Shown: positions 43,767 through 52,959 of the stretch, piece after piece
Layout: every line of letters begins with the position of its first letter
Position numbering within the stretch: position 1 is the first letter of the stretch
DNA from: Niameybacter massiliensis
Lineage (GTDB): Bacteria > Bacillota > Clostridia > Lachnospirales > Cellulosilyticaceae
Length of the DNA: 64,000 nt
NCBI RefSeq assembly: GCF_001282685.1
Contig: NZ_LN875035.1
Location: 3,290,411-3,354,410 of the forward strand
Direction: 5' to 3'
Position numbers and translations under genes: made by a program
Notes under the pieces: model-generated
What the model saw: only the letters and a program-made list of their open reading frames with translations
Told to the model about the DNA's origin: nothing
The model's database searches: none

Positions 43767-44189
43767 ATGAAAAAATTAAAGTTAGTTTGGAAAATATTAA
43801 AAAGTACAAATGCCGATAAGATTGTTATAAGCTTTTTTATCTTTATTCTTTTTATGGGTTTTATTTTTGAACTAGTTGAACCTAGTATTAATTCCTATGG
43901 GGATAGCCTATGGTACTGCTTTACCGTTGTTTCAACAATAGGTTTTGGTGACTTCTATGCAGTTACAACTCTAGGTAGGCTTTTAACTGTACTTTTAAGT
44001 TTTTATGGGATATTTGTCATTGCACTTATTCCTGGTATTGTTGTTAGTTTCTACATGGAATTTATGAAAATTAAAGCGAATGAAAGTACAGCTACTTTCC
44101 TAGAAAAATTAGAGCACTTAGAGGATCTTTCTAAGGAAGAATTAGCTGAGATTTCTGCTAAAGTACGCGAAAAAAAATACAAGATGTAA
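43767..44189 (+). CDS. Two-helix potassium channel-like protein
   Basis: 140 residues: helix (about 20-40), pore loop with selectivity filter TIGFGDFYAVT, second helix (about 70-95), and a charged C-terminal coiled tail. TIGFGD is a variant of the K+ filter TVGYGD. Probably a homotetrameric K+ channel. It begins 19 nt after aroC on the same strand without a strong SD of its own. Confidence 0.8.
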   Translation: MKKLKLVWKILKSTNADKIVISFFIFILFMGFIFELVEPSINSYGDSLWYCFTVVSTIGFGDFYAVTTLGRLLTVLLSFYGIFVIALIPGIVVSFYMEFMKIKANESTATFLEKLEHLEDLSKEELAEISAKVREKKYKM

Positions 44190-44192
44190 ATA

Positions 44193-44240
44193 AAAGTACG
44201 TCTCCATAAGACTTTGTAAAGTCAAATGAAGACGTGCTTT
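44193..44240. terminator. Bidirectional terminator
   Basis: AAAAGTACGTCT pairs with AGACGTGCTTTT between convergent genes, around an inner GACTTTGTAAAGTC hairpin. Confidence 0.7.
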
Positions 44241-44744
44241 TTATAATCCTAAGAATGATATTTGAGATAAGCCTTTTACTACTAAAAATAGTAGAGCTAC
44301 CATTAGTATAAAATAAACAATCTCTTCTCCTCTTTCTCCTGTATGTATTTTACCTATTATTTTATATTTGTATTTTGTAAAAGGGTATAGTAAAGGTACA
44401 CCTTTAGGATTTAGCATATCTAAGAGTAAATGTGATAAATATCCTAATACTACTCCTAATCCAACATAATTAGTTCCAAATAGCAAATACACTATTCCCC
44501 ACATTATACCTAAGCCCAATAAACTATGTGTTCCTTTTCGATGTCCTAGCTTTTTAAATGGGTAATGTAATAAGCTCATTTGTTGACTAATAAAACTTTG
44601 AGGATGATCTATATCTGGCAACAAGCTTCCTGCAGTTGCTCCAATGTAATAACAAGTAAATTCTAGTTCAGACAAAGTGAAAAAATGTTGATGAATAACG
44701 CCGGCTAAAACTATTCCTCCTACTATATGAGTTTTATACGTCAT
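44241..44744 (-). CDS. YdjM-like membrane-bound metal-dependent hydrolase
   Basis: 167 residues. The YdjM/DUF457 pattern: N-terminal H (THIVGG), GSLLPDIDHPQS, LGHRKGTHSLLGL and HLLLDMLNPKGVPLLYPF, whose His/Asp cluster suggests a metal site at the membrane face; four to five helices. Physiological substrate unknown; some homologues are SOS-regulated, but I see no LexA site here. ATG 44744 follows GGAGGTGG. Confidence 0.8.
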   Translation of the reverse strand: MTYKTHIVGGIVLAGVIHQHFFTLSELEFTCYYIGATAGSLLPDIDHPQSFISQQMSLLHYPFKKLGHRKGTHSLLGLGIMWGIVYLLFGTNYVGLGVVLGYLSHLLLDMLNPKGVPLLYPFTKYKYKIIGKIHTGERGEEIVYFILMVALLFLVVKGLSQISFLGL

Positions 44745-44829
44745 TTTTCCACCTCCTTATATTTTAGCTTATGTATTTTACTACTTGTCTTATGACAATA
44801 TACCACATTCCCTTTAAAGTGATAACAAT

Positions 44830-44865
44830 AAAAATGAGGACTGTCCCGTAACAGTCCTCATTTTT
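44830..44865. terminator. Terminator after the CAP-protein gene
   Basis: A 15-bp perfect stem (44830-44844 with 44851-44865), T-rich on both sides. Confidence 0.8.
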
Positions 44866-44939
44866 ATATGCATTTGTATGTATGCTGTATTTTTATATGT
44901 ATGTTTCGCTATTTTATCTATTAATTTGTATGTTTTATA

Positions 44940-45716
44940 TTATTTGCCAATGAACATTTGTGTCCAGTAATGTCCTTGAGCATCATATCCTATACCAATA
45001 TGTGTGAAGCTTGAATTAAGAATGTTTGCACGGTGTCCTGGGCTATTCATCCATCCTTTTACTACTGCTTCTGGTGTTTGATAACCTTGTGCAATGTTTT
45101 CACCGGCACTTCTATAGCTAATACCAAATTGTTTTAACATATCAAATGGTGATCCATATGTTGGGCTTGTATGATCAAAATATTTATTTTGTCTCATATC
45201 TGTAGACTTAGTTCTTGCTACTTTTCTAACGCTTTCATCCATTGTTAAAGGTTTTAAACCATTTTTAGAACGTTCAACGTTAACAAGTTCTAATACTTTA
45301 TTTTCATACGCTGTTTGAGAGCTTACTTCTGTACCTGTTCCTGGTTTACTTGTATCTGGTGTTTCTGTATCTGGTTTACTTGGTACTGAAATATCTGGTA
45401 ACCAACCTGGTTTATTTGTTGCTGGTTTGTCAGTATCTGGTTCACTTGGTAATTCTACATCTGGACAATTATTATCTGAGCAACCTGGTAACCATTCTGG
45501 ACAATCTGTTGATGGTCTGTTTATAGTTGGACAACTTGGTAACCAATTTGAGCAATCTTGTGATGACTTATTACCTGTTTGAGAACAACTATTAGAGTTT
45601 CCAACTTTAATAACACACCCATTTTTATATGTAAGTTCCTTTGCTTGTACTGAAGCTGTTGCTGAAAGTGCAGTTATTCCCATTAATGTTAAAGTAAATA
45701 ATTTTTTAAGTTTCAT
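44940..45716 (-). CDS. Secreted CAP-domain (SCP/PR1-like) protein with W-L-P repeats
   Basis: 258 residues: signal peptide ending SVQA, then about 105 residues of Cys/Pro/Ser-rich linker with three to four repeats around WLP (NWLPSCP, EWLPGCS, GWLPDIS), then the CAP domain: VLELVNVERSKNGLKPL, FDHTSPTYGSPFDML, AGENIAQG, GWMNSPGHRANIL. His and Glu residues of the CAP cleft are kept. Such YkwD-type proteins are common in spore formers; function is uncertain. The ATG at 45716 follows AAAGGAG. A promoter (TTGTAA, 16 nt, TATAAT) and a TGTTACA/TGTAACA inverted repeat lie upstream. Confidence 0.85.
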   Translation of the reverse strand: MKLKKLFTLTLMGITALSATASVQAKELTYKNGCVIKVGNSNSCSQTGNKSSQDCSNWLPSCPTINRPSTDCPEWLPGCSDNNCPDVELPSEPDTDKPATNKPGWLPDISVPSKPDTETPDTSKPGTGTEVSSQTAYENKVLELVNVERSKNGLKPLTMDESVRKVARTKSTDMRQNKYFDHTSPTYGSPFDMLKQFGISYRSAGENIAQGYQTPEAVVKGWMNSPGHRANILNSSFTHIGIGYDAQGHYWTQMFIGK

Positions 45717-45987
45717 AATACGTCTCCTTTTTTCAAGTCGAATTTTAAAGTTGTTACATTTTTGTTCGTTGTTTGTAACATCTTTGTAATATTTATTATA
45801 CACATTTTTTCCATCTTTACAAGTCTTTTCAAGAATTTTAGCTTTTCCATATTATTACATTTCCTATTTTATCCTTATTTTTTCCTATCTTACCCTTTTA
45901 TATTACAAACTTATTAATTCATTTAACATTTAGTCTATGTAAAAAAGTGGGTTAGTTCCCACCTTCCCCCCTTTTCTCTAACATATA

Positions 45988-46053
45988 AATCATAAATAAA
46001 AATAGAAGAGGATATACCCAAAGGTATATCCTCTTCTATTTTTATTTATGATT
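45988..46053. terminator. Hairpin with 31-bp perfect stem
   Basis: Arms 45988-46018 and 46023-46053 are exact complements around a 4-nt loop (CAAA). It lies just after the stop of the HAD gene and acts as its terminator; the stem is about three times normal length. The 135 bp on to the CAP gene's upstream region hold nothing else visible. Confidence 0.85.
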
Positions 46054-46063
46054 CTGCTACTAT

Positions 46064-46840
46064 TTATAAACATCTCTCTCTAATAATATCTAGTACCTTA
46101 CCTGTTTTAGCAATATGTTTAGCATGTTGCTTCATTTCTACTGGAGCATGTTCCATTACATAACTTTCTTCTACCTCATTCAACATAGATACATCATTGA
46201 AATAATCACCAAATGCCATACATTCTGCTGGATCTATCTGATACTTCTGTTGAAGGAATCTAACCCCTGCACCTTTACTAGTTTGAATACTTCCTATATC
46301 CACCCAATTTTTACCCGATACTGTAATCGCAAAATGTTCTCCCCATTTTTCTTTTAAAACATTCTCTATTTCTTTTGTTATACCTTCTCTATGATAAAAG
46401 GCTATTTTAATAATATCTTCTTTTATATCATCACTACTATCTACATTCTGAAGACTATAATAATACTTAGCAATCTCATCTTCAAAGTGAGGATCCACTG
46501 AAAGATTATAAGCAGTATCTTTACAGCAGATAATCATCTGTATTCCTTCTATTTGCTTTCCTGTTTCAATGACCTGTCTTGCTTTTTGCTGATCTAAATA
46601 GGTTACACCTATTTCATGTCCTTGATGTTTAATCATAGCACCATTGTCTGCAATTACATAAATACAGTCTAATACTGCTTTAAAATCATTTTCTACTGTT
46701 GCACCTTGCCTGCCAGTTGCTACAGCAAATTTTATATTTTTCTTATTAAGTGCATGAATTACTTCAAAAGTTTCTTTTGAAAAGCTTCCATCCTCTAATG
46801 CTAACGTTCCATCTAAATCTGAAATAATCAGTTTAATCAT
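46064..46840 (-). CDS. Cof-type HAD-superfamily phosphatase
   Basis: 258 residues. HAD motif I DLDGTLAL (nucleophile Asp), motif II in AVATGR, motif III near Lys-204 region (QTSKGAGV), motif IV GDYFNDVSM. The C2B cap lies between about residues 80 and 190. Cof-family enzymes dephosphorylate sugar phosphates, FMN or PLP; the substrate is not readable here. ATG 46840 after AGAGGTG. Confidence 0.88.
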   Translation of the reverse strand: MIKLIISDLDGTLALEDGSFSKETFEVIHALNKKNIKFAVATGRQGATVENDFKAVLDCIYVIADNGAMIKHQGHEIGVTYLDQQKARQVIETGKQIEGIQMIICCKDTAYNLSVDPHFEDEIAKYYYSLQNVDSSDDIKEDIIKIAFYHREGITKEIENVLKEKWGEHFAITVSGKNWVDIGSIQTSKGAGVRFLQQKYQIDPAECMAFGDYFNDVSMLNEVEESYVMEHAPVEMKQHAKHIAKTGKVLDIIRERCL

Positions 46841-46926
46841 TTTAAGTCACCTCTTTTTAGTATTCTTCTTTTTTGCCTCATAATACTTTGTTATAATGTG
46901 GATAATGGAGTTAGGAGGAATTCCCA

Positions 46927-47763
46927 ATGAAAAAATTTAAAATACCTTTAATAGTTATCTCTAGTATATTAGGCCTCGCACTCACTATCTATATTTTGTT
47001 AGGTTTTCATGCTGCTAACAACATGTTTTTTGCACCACAAGTTAGCCATGTTTCTATAGAAGAAGTTCTTGATCAACCTAGTTTCTCTGATGAAGATTAT
47101 GCCTTACTCTATGCTCAAACAGGTATTGCTAAACCTATGATAGATATCTTGAAACAACAACCTGATTTTAAAACAAAAATGTTATCTTTTCAATCCAATT
47201 ACTTTAAACCTCAAAATGTAGTTAAAACAAAAATGACTCCTTTTACAAATATTGATAAAGTACTTAATGAGAAAGGTGAAATGATTCCAGCCTTTGAACT
47301 AGCACCTTATGAAAATGGTTACATCTTCTTATCTAAATCTACTTACACATATAATTGGCGTCATGGACATGCTGGCCTTGTTATTGATAGTATACGTGGT
47401 AAAATGTTAGAATCACTAGAACCATTTACACTTAGTATGGAGCAAGATGCTTCTTGGTGGTCTTATCGTCCTACCTTTAAAATGATGCGTCTAAAAGATG
47501 TAGACCAAGCTTTCTTAGATGAAATTGCAAACTTTGCTGCTACTTCTATGCAAGGTATTCCTTATAATATTCTTGCTATGAAAACCAATAAGACCATTCC
47601 TACAAGTACCCATTGTTCACATATTGTATGGCATACTTTTAAGCAATTTGGTATTGACCTAGATAGCTCTGGTGGTATCTTTGTTTCCCCTGGGGATATT
47701 GGACGTAGCCCCTATTTAGAAACACTGCAAATCTATGGATTTGATCCTAGTAAGGATTGGTGA
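46927..47763 (+). CDS. Permuted papain-like (YaeF/YiiX) hydrolase
   Basis: 278 residues with one N-terminal membrane anchor (IPLIVISSILGLALTIYILLGF). The catalytic His lies in WRHGHAGLVID and the Cys in TSTHCSHIVWHTF, in the permuted order of the YiiX/PF05708 family; FVSPGDIGRSP closes the fold. Likely an amidase or thioesterase facing outward; substrate unknown. It precedes and slightly overlaps the next gene, so the two may act together. Confidence 0.8.
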   Translation: MKKFKIPLIVISSILGLALTIYILLGFHAANNMFFAPQVSHVSIEEVLDQPSFSDEDYALLYAQTGIAKPMIDILKQQPDFKTKMLSFQSNYFKPQNVVKTKMTPFTNIDKVLNEKGEMIPAFELAPYENGYIFLSKSTYTYNWRHGHAGLVIDSIRGKMLESLEPFTLSMEQDASWWSYRPTFKMMRLKDVDQAFLDEIANFAATSMQGIPYNILAMKTNKTIPTSTHCSHIVWHTFKQFGIDLDSSGGIFVSPGDIGRSPYLETLQIYGFDPSKDW

Positions 47764-47768
47764 TACTT

Positions 47769-48827
47769 ATGAAACAAACATATAAAAAGCGATTAGCCTT
47801 AATAGTTACTGGACTAGCTATAAGCCTAATCGCTTTAGTTATCCTCATAAAAACTTTTCTTCCCCCTAAGTTATACACAGAATTAATCATAAATGCACAA
47901 AATAGTGTGGATTTGACTGATATCTCTATCTATGGTTCTGATTTTACTTACAAACAAATTCATGCTTTTACTTTTTCTGGTCAAGATCTAAAAGCTACTT
48001 CACAAAACTTTGTTCCTTACTCAGAGGGCTTTATAGAACAAAATCAATTTAAAAACTATCAAAAAATATTTTCTCAAAATGGTCAACCTCTAACCTCAAC
48101 CTTTCAAGATTACTATGAAACAGATACCTTTACCTTCTTTGCCTTTCCTGGAGATTTAAGTACCTTTCGTATTCTTGAAAATGCTACAGGTAAGCTTTCC
48201 TCTCTTAACTTACCGCAAAAGCTTTATACCCACTCTATGTATGTATCTGATATGAGAGTTATAGATAACCAACTTATTATCTTAGCTGGTGAAGCCATGA
48301 GCTACCATGCTCTTATTTATACTGTAGATTTAAATACCTTTGATGTCATTGATTATAAACGCTTAGAGACACATCCTTCTGCATTAAATAGCATGCACTA
48401 TACGCTTACAGATAATGGGCTAGCCCTTTTTATAGCAGGTAATACCTTACAAATTTATAATCCTTTAGATGATACTTTATCCTACTTCCCTCTTCCCTTT
48501 GAAGCTGAAGGTGTTCTATGCAATACTCAATATACATTTACCTATGCTTTACAAGAGAATGAAGTAAAATATCTACTTTTGGAAAATAAGGAACTTCTCT
48601 ATCAGAAATCAGTTCCCACTCCTTACCTACTTTCACTCCCGTCTTCTTGGCCAAAAGTACTCGATCTTACTCTTAAAGATAATCTCGTCTATCTCTTGCT
48701 AGAGGACTTATCTGGTCCTCGCTTTAAGAATTATCTTTCAGTATATAACCTTGATACACAAGAGATGAGTTTTTGTCTTGGTATTAGTGATAGTAATCCA
48801 CTCATTTTAACAGGATTTCAAAATTAA
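47769..48827 (+). CDS. Membrane-anchored protein of unknown function
   Basis: I do not recognise this protein. 352 residues with one N-terminal membrane helix (LIVTGLAISLIALVILI) and a large outer part rich in Tyr, Leu and Thr in short strand-like repeats (for example DNQLIILAGEAMSYHALIYTVDLNTFDVIDYKRL), which suggests a beta-propeller. The ATG at 47769 follows TTGGTGA and lies 6 nt after the stop of the papain-like gene. Probably a partner of that enzyme. Confidence 0.55.
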   Translation: MKQTYKKRLALIVTGLAISLIALVILIKTFLPPKLYTELIINAQNSVDLTDISIYGSDFTYKQIHAFTFSGQDLKATSQNFVPYSEGFIEQNQFKNYQKIFSQNGQPLTSTFQDYYETDTFTFFAFPGDLSTFRILENATGKLSSLNLPQKLYTHSMYVSDMRVIDNQLIILAGEAMSYHALIYTVDLNTFDVIDYKRLETHPSALNSMHYTLTDNGLALFIAGNTLQIYNPLDDTLSYFPLPFEAEGVLCNTQYTFTYALQENEVKYLLLENKELLYQKSVPTPYLLSLPSSWPKVLDLTLKDNLVYLLLEDLSGPRFKNYLSVYNLDTQEMSFCLGISDSNPLILTGFQN

Positions 48828-48841
48828 ATCCATAAATTGTG

Positions 48842-48950
48842 TTTACAATTCTAACAATTGTGATATACTTAATATTGCATTAGACTTACGTGAGGACTTA
48901 CTCCTTATAAAAAAGCCCCACCAAGTAAATACTTGGTAGGGCTTTTTTGT
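48842..48950 (+). ncRNA. Possible short RNA with own promoter and terminator
   Basis: TTTACA (48842-48847), 16 nt, TATACT (48864-48869) is followed 40 nt later by a terminator (48910-48949) without a coding frame, defining a transcript of about 75 nt. The terminator is shared with uppP on the other strand, so chance juxtaposition is possible. Confidence 0.3.
48910..48949. terminator. Bidirectional terminator
   Basis: AAAAAAGCCC-x-ACCAAGTA pairs with TACTTGGT-x-GGGCTTTTTT; T runs on both sides. Ends uppP. Confidence 0.85.
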
Positions 48951-48954
48951 ATGC

Positions 48955-49776
48955 CTATCTTAAGAAGAAATAGGCAAGAACAATAATACCTAACACAATA
49001 CGATAGTATCCAAATGCTTTAAAGTCATGTTTCTTAATATAGCCCATTAAGAACTTAATTGCTAAAATAGATACTACGAATGCCACAACCATTCCTACTA
49101 AAAGGATAGTCAGCTCCATACTTGTAAATACAAATCCAAATTTAAGAAGCTTTAATAAGCTTGCTCCAAACATAACTGGAATAGCTAGGAAGAATGTAAA
49201 TTCTGCTGCTACAAAACGTGAGGTTCCAATTAATATAGCACCAATAATTGTTGCTCCTGAACGTGATGTACCTGGGATAAGTGCAAGAACTTGAAATACA
49301 CCGATCATAAGCGCAGCTTTATAAGTTAATTGATCTAAAGTCTGTATCTTTGCTACCTTATCTTTATTACGATTTTCAATAATAATAAAGAGTACCCCAT
49401 AAATAATCAGCATTAATGCTACTGTTTGGTAATTATAAAATAGTTCGTCTAATAAATCATCAAAAGGTAGACCAATAATCATAGCTGGTAATACAGCCAC
49501 AATTACTTTTAACCATAAGTTGATGGTATCTTTTTTAATTGTTACCTTATCTTTAAAAGAAATAGGAAATAGCTTATTCCAGAACAAGACAACAACTGCC
49601 ATAATAGCTCCTAGTTGCACAACTACAAAGAACATTTCTTTAAATTGTGGTGTTACATTGAGCTTAATAAATTCATCTGCTAAAATCATGTGACCTGTAC
49701 TACTAATTGGTAACCACTCTGTAATACCTTCAATGATTCCTAATATAATCGCTTTAAAAATTTCAATAAAATCCAT
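48955..49776 (-). CDS. uppP: Undecaprenyl-diphosphatase
   Basis: 273 residues, about eight helices. Motif [16 protein letters not shown] and the phosphate-binding [10 protein letters not shown] are the BacA signatures. Regenerates the C55-P lipid carrier for peptidoglycan synthesis; extra dosage gives bacitracin tolerance in other bacteria. ATG 49776 ([13 protein letters not shown]) follows AGAGAGGA; the longer frame to 49812 is leader. Confidence 0.95.
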   Translation of the reverse strand: MDFIEIFKAIILGIIEGITEWLPISSTGHMILADEFIKLNVTPQFKEMFFVVVQLGAIMAVVVLFWNKLFPISFKDKVTIKKDTINLWLKVIVAVLPAMIIGLPFDDLLDELFYNYQTVALMLIIYGVLFIIIENRNKDKVAKIQTLDQLTYKAALMIGVFQVLALIPGTSRSGATIIGAILIGTSRFVAAEFTFFLAIPVMFGASLLKLLKFGFVFTSMELTILLVGMVVAFVVSILAIKFLMGYIKKHDFKAFGYYRIVLGIIVLAYFFLR

Positions 49777-49980
49777 TTTCTGTCCTCTCTTATCTTTTTG
49801 TTTAGCAAACACTGTTTACTCTTTTGTTTTCCATATTTCTGCAAACTACAGCTAGTATAACATACTTTTTATAAGTTTAAAATTTAAAAGCTAACTTAAG
49901 TCCTCCATTTAATTTCACAGGCATTTGACTTAAGCTAGCTTAACTAACATCAAAATAATTGTTTTAAAATAATATTTTTA

Positions 49981-50715
49981 TTATAAGTCCATAAGCACAA
50001 TCTTACTTGTCCAGTACACTGTCGTACCATCAAGGCTCGTTCCTTGAATAAGTGTGCTCCCATCTTCATCTAATCCTCTTATTACACGTACTTGGTCACC
50101 CTCTACTAAAGATGTAACATAGTTGGTTTGAATACTGCGAATCGGATTTTTAGTGCGTTCATCACAATCAAGCATATCTGTTGCCCAGCGTACATAATGT
50201 GCATTATTCATATGTCCATTGATATCAATTTCACCACTACGCACTTTACGAATATCTTCTTTTATAACTTCTACAGGTGCTTTAAGTTTTGGAAGCTCCT
50301 CACCTTCATAAGGCCAATTGAGCTTTTGCATAGGTCCTTCTAACTTTTGCACACGTAAGGGTCTATGTGTATGATAGTCCATTAAAATATAATCTCCAAT
50401 GATATATCCAAGTTGCCTATCTTCTTCATCAAAAATATCAAATCTTCTTACACAAAACAACTTGTCAACACCTACAGGATAAGTCTCAATACGTATATGT
50501 TGTTGCCACTTTGGGTAACTATCTAAATGCATTTTTGCACGAGACACAATCCAATACATTTGCTGATCTTCATCTAATGTAAAATCAATACCTAGTTCTA
50601 AAGCATGCTCACCACTTACTTCTTGCATATAATCTACAAGAGCATTCATTGTTAAATTGTAATTAAAGTCTACATCTCTAAAATTAACTTTAAAGATTTT
50701 GCTATATTTAGTCAT
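49981..50715 (-). CDS. Acyl-ACP thioesterase
   Basis: 244 residues, double hot-dog fold (PF01643). N-terminal KIFKVNFRDVDFNYNLTMNALVDYMQE, WIVSRAKMHLDSYPKW and the catalytic region NGHMNNAHYVRW. Releases fatty acids from acyl carrier protein. The ATG at 50715 follows GGAGGGG. It begins 18 nt after the SDR gene, so the two are cotranscribed. Confidence 0.87.
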   Translation of the reverse strand: MTKYSKIFKVNFRDVDFNYNLTMNALVDYMQEVSGEHALELGIDFTLDEDQQMYWIVSRAKMHLDSYPKWQQHIRIETYPVGVDKLFCVRRFDIFDEEDRQLGYIIGDYILMDYHTHRPLRVQKLEGPMQKLNWPYEGEELPKLKAPVEVIKEDIRKVRSGEIDINGHMNNAHYVRWATDMLDCDERTKNPIRSIQTNYVTSLVEGDQVRVIRGLDEDGSTLIQGTSLDGTTVYWTSKIVLMDL

Positions 50716-50732
50716 AGCTCCCCTCCTCTCTC

Positions 50733-51494
50733 CTATTTTTTCTGAGTACTGCGTACAAGTAATGTACTTAGCCTGATCGGACATAATGACATAACTACGG
50801 TAGATAATTTATTAGTCATTCCAGGGATAATAATAGCCTTATGCTTTTTAATTCCTTTGTAAGCACATTTTGCAACTTGCTCTGGTGTCATCGTTGTCAA
50901 GCTAGCAAGTCCAGACTTTTGCATCCTTGCCTTTTTAATAAACTCTGTTTTTGTAGGGCCTGGGCATAGTATACTTACATGAATCCCTTTATCCTTCCAT
51001 TCATTACGTAGCGCCATAGATAGTGATAATACATAAGATTTAGAAGCATAATACACTGCCATATATGGACCTGGAGCAAAGGCTGCTGTCGATGCAACTT
51101 GAAGTACAGTACTACCTAACCCAAGATAAGGATACACTTTTTTCGTCAAATAGGTAAAACCTTTAATATTTGTATCAATACTAATTAAGTCTTCTTCTTC
51201 ACTCATTTCTTCAAATGCTCCGAAGAATCCAACACCTGCATTATTTACAAACAAATCTATCTTTCTATTTTGACTTTTTATGTATGAAATCAGGTGGTCT
51301 ATCTCCTCTAGTTGAGTAACATCCACACTTACTACTTGTACTACTACATTATAAGTCTTCTCTAACTCTATTTGCAAATCTTTTAAATTCTTCAAATTTC
51401 TTGCGCTAAGCAATAAATCATAACCTTCTTTGGCTAACAAGTAGGTCAAAGCCCTCCCTATACCGCTAGTTGCTCCTGTTACTAATGCGTACAC
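50733..51494 (-). CDS. Short-chain dehydrogenase/reductase
   Basis: 253 residues. NAD(P) motif TGATSGIGRA, NNAG (VNNAGVG), catalytic Ser in ASTAAF and Tyr-x3-Lys in YYASKSY. Arg in SARN favours NADPH. Similar to the classical SDRs acting on lipids or sugars; the neighbouring thioesterase suggests a lipid role. First gene of the pair; ATG 51494. Confidence 0.9.
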   Translation of the reverse strand: MYALVTGATSGIGRALTYLLAKEGYDLLLSARNLKNLKDLQIELEKTYNVVVQVVSVDVTQLEEIDHLISYIKSQNRKIDLFVNNAGVGFFGAFEEMSEEEDLISIDTNIKGFTYLTKKVYPYLGLGSTVLQVASTAAFAPGPYMAVYYASKSYVLSLSMALRNEWKDKGIHVSILCPGPTKTEFIKKARMQKSGLASLTTMTPEQVAKCAYKGIKKHKAIIIPGMTNKLSTVVMSLCPIRLSTLLVRSTQKK

Positions 51495-51566
51495 TTTTTT
51501 CTCCTTTCACTAACCTTATTAGATGATTCCCAAAAATCAAGTTCTTTATAGAACAGTTAATAAAAA

Positions 51567-51653
51567 ATTGTCACAGTATCTAACTCATTCATTCTAAAGC
51601 TTAAGAGAGGTTAAAACCTCAAAACCTAGAACTACATGTATACTGTGACAACC
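51567..51653 (-). terminator. Long-armed hairpin between queA and SDR gene
   Basis: TTGTCACAGTAT and ATACTGTGACAA (12 bp) enclose about 60 nt with an inner GAGGTTTTAACCTC hairpin, and a T run follows on the minus strand. Probably the queA terminator. Being also the leader of the SDR gene, an attenuator role cannot be excluded. No preQ1 consensus is seen. Confidence 0.6.
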
Positions 51654-51675
51654 TTAATATTTAATATAAATCAAT

Positions 51676-52701
51676 CTATTTAATAAACATAGCGTCTCCA
51701 AAACTAAAGAAACGATATTTCTCTTTAACTGCTTCATTATAAGCATGTAATACTTGATCACGACCTGCTAAAGCACTTACAAGCATAATAAGTGTTGATT
51801 CTGGTAAATGGAAGTTGGTAAATAATCTATCTACACATTTGAACTTATAGCCTGGATAAATAAAGATATTTGTCCAACCACTACCTGCACATATAACGCC
51901 ATCTTCAGTAGCATTAGATTCTAATGTTCTTGTGCTAGTTGTACCAACTGAAATAATTTTGCCGCCATTAGCTTTGGCATCATTGATAATCTTAGCATTT
52001 TCTTCATCAATAATATAGAATTCTGAGTGCATTTCATGTTCTAAAATATCTTCTACTTTTACTGGTCTGAAAGTACCTAACCCAACATGTAGTGTTACAT
52101 AGGCGATATGCACACCTTTTTCTTTAATTTGTTCTAATAATTCTTTTGTAAAGTGTAAGCCAGCTGTAGGTGCTGCAGCACTGCCTTCATGTTTTGAGTA
52201 TACTGTTTGGTAGCGTTCTTTATCTTCTAATTTCTCATGAATATATGGTGGAAGTGGCATTTCACCAAGTTGATCTAGTACCTCTTCAAAAATCCCTTCA
52301 TATTCAAAAGTTACAATTCGTTTTCCATCTTCAATTATTTCTTTAATTGTCGCTGTTAAAATACCGTCTCCAAATACAATACGGTCTCCAATACGTGCTT
52401 TCTTCCCTGGTTTTACAAGAACTTCCCAATCTTTTTCACTTTTTCTTGTAAGAAGTAAAAACTCTACTTTTCCACCAGAACCTTCTCTTGCTCCAAAAAG
52501 TCTTGCTGGAATAACACGTGTATCATTAAGTACTAAACAATCTCCAGGATTTAAATAAGTTATCATATCATAAAAATGTTTATGTTGTATTTCACCTGTT
52601 ACTTTATCAAGTACCATAAGTTTTGATGCTGTACGTTCTTCAAGAGGAACTTGAGCTATAAGTTCTTCTGGTAAGTCAAAATAAAAGTCTGATGTATTCA
52701 T
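51676..52701 (-). CDS. queA: tRNA preQ1(34) S-adenosylmethionine ribosyltransferase-isomerase
   Basis: Transfers the ribosyl part of SAM to preQ1-tRNA, making epoxyqueuosine. 341 residues, full length. [17 protein letters not shown] at the start, [21 protein letters not shown] and [15 protein letters not shown] are the family signatures. Monocistronic here; acts after Tgt. Confidence 0.96.
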   Translation of the reverse strand: MNTSDFYFDLPEELIAQVPLEERTASKLMVLDKVTGEIQHKHFYDMITYLNPGDCLVLNDTRVIPARLFGAREGSGGKVEFLLLTRKSEKDWEVLVKPGKKARIGDRIVFGDGILTATIKEIIEDGKRIVTFEYEGIFEEVLDQLGEMPLPPYIHEKLEDKERYQTVYSKHEGSAAAPTAGLHFTKELLEQIKEKGVHIAYVTLHVGLGTFRPVKVEDILEHEMHSEFYIIDEENAKIINDAKANGGKIISVGTTSTRTLESNATEDGVICAGSGWTNIFIYPGYKFKCVDRLFTNFHLPESTLIMLVSALAGRDQVLHAYNEAVKEKYRFFSFGDAMFIK

Positions 52702-52910
52702 ACGTTCTCCAATCTGTCCTATACCTTAGTCTTTATCTTAATAGATTTTCTAAGTTTATCTATTCATTTTTATTGTCTCTCATAATATAATTCTACCTAT
52801 AATAGTACGTTTTTAGCCTGTATTCGTCAAGCTAGCTATAAAATTTCTCCCGTTATCTCTTCCAAGAATCAATAGAAAATTGTTTTCTATAATGATATTT
52901 CCTATATAAG

Positions 52911-52957
52911 CTAATAAAAAAGAGTTGCTACATTTCATGTAACAACTCCTTTTATTA
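52911..52957 (-). terminator. Terminator of the SpoIID-like gene
   Basis: AGGAGTTGTTACA pairs with TGTAGCAACTCTTTTTT on the minus strand, T-rich. Confidence 0.75.
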
Positions 52958-52959
52958 GC

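Noticed and set aside
51567-51653. PreQ1 riboswitch near queA
   Set aside because: It lies downstream of queA and lacks the preQ1 consensus; best read as a terminator.
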